From Bacillota bacterium (GTDB taxonomy: Bacteria > Bacillota > Sulfobacillia > RBS10-35 > JAJYVN01): a stretch of DNA of 64,000 nucleotides. Location: contig JAJZZC010000007.1 of assembly GCA_021797775.1 (NCBI GenBank), positions 1-64,000 of the forward strand, written 5' to 3'. The translations under genes were made by a program, and so were the position numbers. The stretch's first letter is position 1; the number at the start of each line of letters is the position of its first letter. The notes under the pieces were generated by a model. That model ran no database searches. It was not told the DNA's origin and saw only the letters and a list, made by a program, of their open reading frames with translations. Shown in pieces: positions 62,335 to 64,000 of this stretch.

Positions 62335-63264
62335 GCCCTCACCCCCCCTTGCGGCAAGCGCCGCGCTTCCCCGGCGAGGCTACGCGCCGCCCTCAGCGGC
62401 AAGACCGCACGGGACCCGGCGCGGCGCGGGGACCGCGGGCCGAACCGCGCGCGACGCCGGGACCACCGCACGGAGCACCCGGCTGCCCATCCGCTCACCC
62501 CGACACACACAAGGCCCCAGGGGGCAATCGCTCCCAGCGGAGGGGCAAGGCTCCGCGCGCGGGCTCGCCACGCACCGCCGCCGTGCGGGGCACGCGGGAT
62601 GATGTGGTCGGCGCGCACGCGCGATCGATCTCGCGCTCTGGGCTCTGGGAGCGACCAACCGCGACCCGTTCCTCCGTATCGCGCGCCAGAGAGACACCGA
62701 CGGAGCGCGGGCGGGCTGTGGCGGCGGTGGGGCAGGGGGCAGGTGGGCGGTCGTCCGACCCGTGCGGCGGCTTCCCCACCATGGGGAATGGGTACGCTGG
62801 GACGGCCCCGCAAACCGAGGGGCCGCTGCGGCGGGCGGCGGCGCGCGCGGGGTCCGGAGCCGGAGGACGCCGCCCAAGCAGATGCGCGCCGCACCGTTTT
62901 GCCCGCCGCCGCCAGAGACCCGCAGCGGCAGGCCCGTCGAGGGCGGGCGTCCAGACGACGGGCGCAGCACCCTCAGGCCGCCGGGGGGCGGCCATGCACG
63001 GTCGCGCGCAAGCGCCCTGCAGAGCCGCGGCCGGGGCCCTGGCCCTGAGCGTGCGCCGCCGTGCAGCGGGACACCGCGGAGGGCGGCGTCGGCGGACCGG
63101 GGAGGGAGGAACGCCCGCAGGTGGGGGTAGCCGGCGTAGGGTAGGCGGGCGGCTCGCCGCCCCCTACCCGCGGAGTCGGCGGCAGCGAGGTCGCGCGGCC
63201 GTGATCCACATGACGAAGTCGGAGGTCCATTTGGCCAGAACCGTCGCTGTTCCGGGGCATGGCC
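62335..63264. other. 930-base stretch without a recognised gene
   Basis: It lies between the divergent pyrophosphatase and aldolase genes. Open frames are Arg/Pro/Gly-rich and match no family. No RNA gene or clear promoter for the pyrophosphatase gene was recognised. Confidence 0.45.
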
Positions 63265-63293
63265 TGGACGCGCACCGTATTCGGTGCGATAAC
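63265..63293 (+). promoter_or_regulatory. Putative fba promoter with a dyad filling the spacer
   Basis: TGGACG (63265-63270) and GATAAC (63288-63293) are separated by 17 bases. That spacer is occupied by the perfect inverted repeat CGCACCG-TATT-CGGTGCG (63271-63288). A repressor or MerR-like activator site is a natural reading. The core hexamers match consensus 4/6 each. Confidence 0.5.
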
Positions 63294-63425
63294 AGCCATG
63301 GGCCCGGGCCCCACAGGGTTCGCTGCGCTGCAGGAAGCAGAGCGGCGGTCCGTGAAGCGGTGAGGCCCGGTTGGTGGGCTGCCCCCCTCCCAGGGCGGAG
63401 CCACCCCACCGTCCGTGAGGAGGCC

Positions 63426-64000
63426 ATGAAGGTGAACGCGCGCATCCGCGAGATCCTGGGCAACTACGCTGGCGACCATCCGGGCACGCGGGCCCATCTC
63501 GCCCGCCTGCTGCTGCACGGACGCCTGGCCGGCACGGGACGGCTGCTCATCCTCCCCGTAGATCAAGGCTTTGAGCACGGCCCGGCGCGCAGCTTCGCGC
63601 CCAACCCCCCGGCCTACGACCCCCGCTACCACGCCGCGCTGGCCATCAAGGCCGGCTGCAGTGCCTACGCCGCACCACTCGGTTTCCTCGAAGCGGTGGC
63701 CGACGACTGCGCCGGGGAACTCCCCCTCATCCTCAAGTGCAACAGCCACGAACTGCTGGTCGGCGAGGAGCCCGACCCCCTGTCGGCGCAGACGGCGTCG
63801 GTGGGCGATGCGCTGCGCCTGGGATGCGTCGCCGTGGGCTTCACGATCTACCCCGGCTCCGCGCACAGTCAGGCCATGTACGAGCAGGCGCGCGACCTGA
63901 TCGAGGAGGCCAAGTCCGTCGGCCTGGCCACCGTCCTCTGGTCCTACCCCCGGGGCAGCCACCTGAGCAAGGATGGTGAGACGGCGCTGGATGTGGTCGC
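63426..64000 (+). CDS. Class I fructose-bisphosphate aldolase, DhnA/FbaB type (5' part)
   Basis: The first about 191 residues are in the window and the gene continues past its end. GRLAGTGRLLILPVDQGFEH, SFAPNPPAYDP, AALAIKAGCSAYAAP and VAVGFTIYPGS follow E. coli FbaB/DhnA closely. The family cleaves fructose-1,6-bisphosphate in glycolysis and gluconeogenesis by a Schiff base. The catalytic lysine lies beyond the window. ATG at 63426 is only two bases from GGAGG. GTG at 63432 has better spacing (8), so the start may be there. Confidence 0.88.
   Translation, partial: MKVNARIREILGNYAGDHPGTRAHLARLLLHGRLAGTGRLLILPVDQGFEHGPARSFAPNPPAYDPRYHAALAIKAGCSAYAAPLGFLEAVADDCAGELPLILKCNSHELLVGEEPDPLSAQTASVGDALRLGCVAVGFTIYPGSAHSQAMYEQARDLIEEAKSVGLATVLWSYPRGSHLSKDGETALDVV

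Overview
The window is very GC-rich. Its gene order is that of a Bacillota (Firmicutes) genome: rpoB-rpoC-L7Ae-rpsL-rpsG-fusA-tuf, then the S10, spc and alpha ribosomal blocks, a KOW-domain gene between map and infA, and rplQ followed by ECF-transporter genes, truA, rplM and rpsI. A deep, high-GC clostridial-type lineage (the Symbiobacterium/Thermaerobacter/Sulfobacillus kind) fits best. This is an inference from synteny and composition, not from a search.

Positions 552-35680 form one long minus-strand housekeeping block. Transcription starts at a good promoter in front of rpoB (35652-35680) and another in front of the L7Ae gene (27602-27630), and runs through str, S10, spc and alpha to a rho-independent terminator after rpsI (552-589). 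Many start codons are GTG or TTG and several genes overlap by 4 bases. rpmD (L30) is missing between rpsE and rplO, rpmJ is present with a TTG start, and the two ECF ATPases are fused into one protein.

Positions 35726-44218 hold a plus-strand Gfo/Idh/MocA oxidoreductase convergent with an RNase E/G gene, then on the minus strand an M50 site-2-type protease, an orphan solute-binding lipoprotein, a divergent dihydropteroate-synthase-like gene and folE with a clear promoter. Positions 44813-49987 hold a 1564-residue glutamate synthase large subunit and a divergent small gene of unknown function.

Positions 50588-64000 hold rodA, a ROK-family sugar kinase, a stand-alone tatA, a K+-independent-type membrane pyrophosphatase, hflX, an Ldh2-type dehydrogenase, a second membrane pyrophosphatase of K+-dependent type (convergent), and the start of a DhnA-type class I fructose-bisphosphate aldolase that runs off the window.

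The right half has many long non-coding gaps (300-1100 bases). Several contain long perfect inverted repeats at gene ends, in leaders or in promoter spacers. No tRNA, rRNA, CRISPR array, prophage or insertion sequence was recognised. No clearly new multi-gene system is visible. The best leads are regulatory structures (hppA leader, fba promoter dyad, rng leader hairpin, gltB palindrome), the paired pyrophosphatases and the FolP2-like gene.
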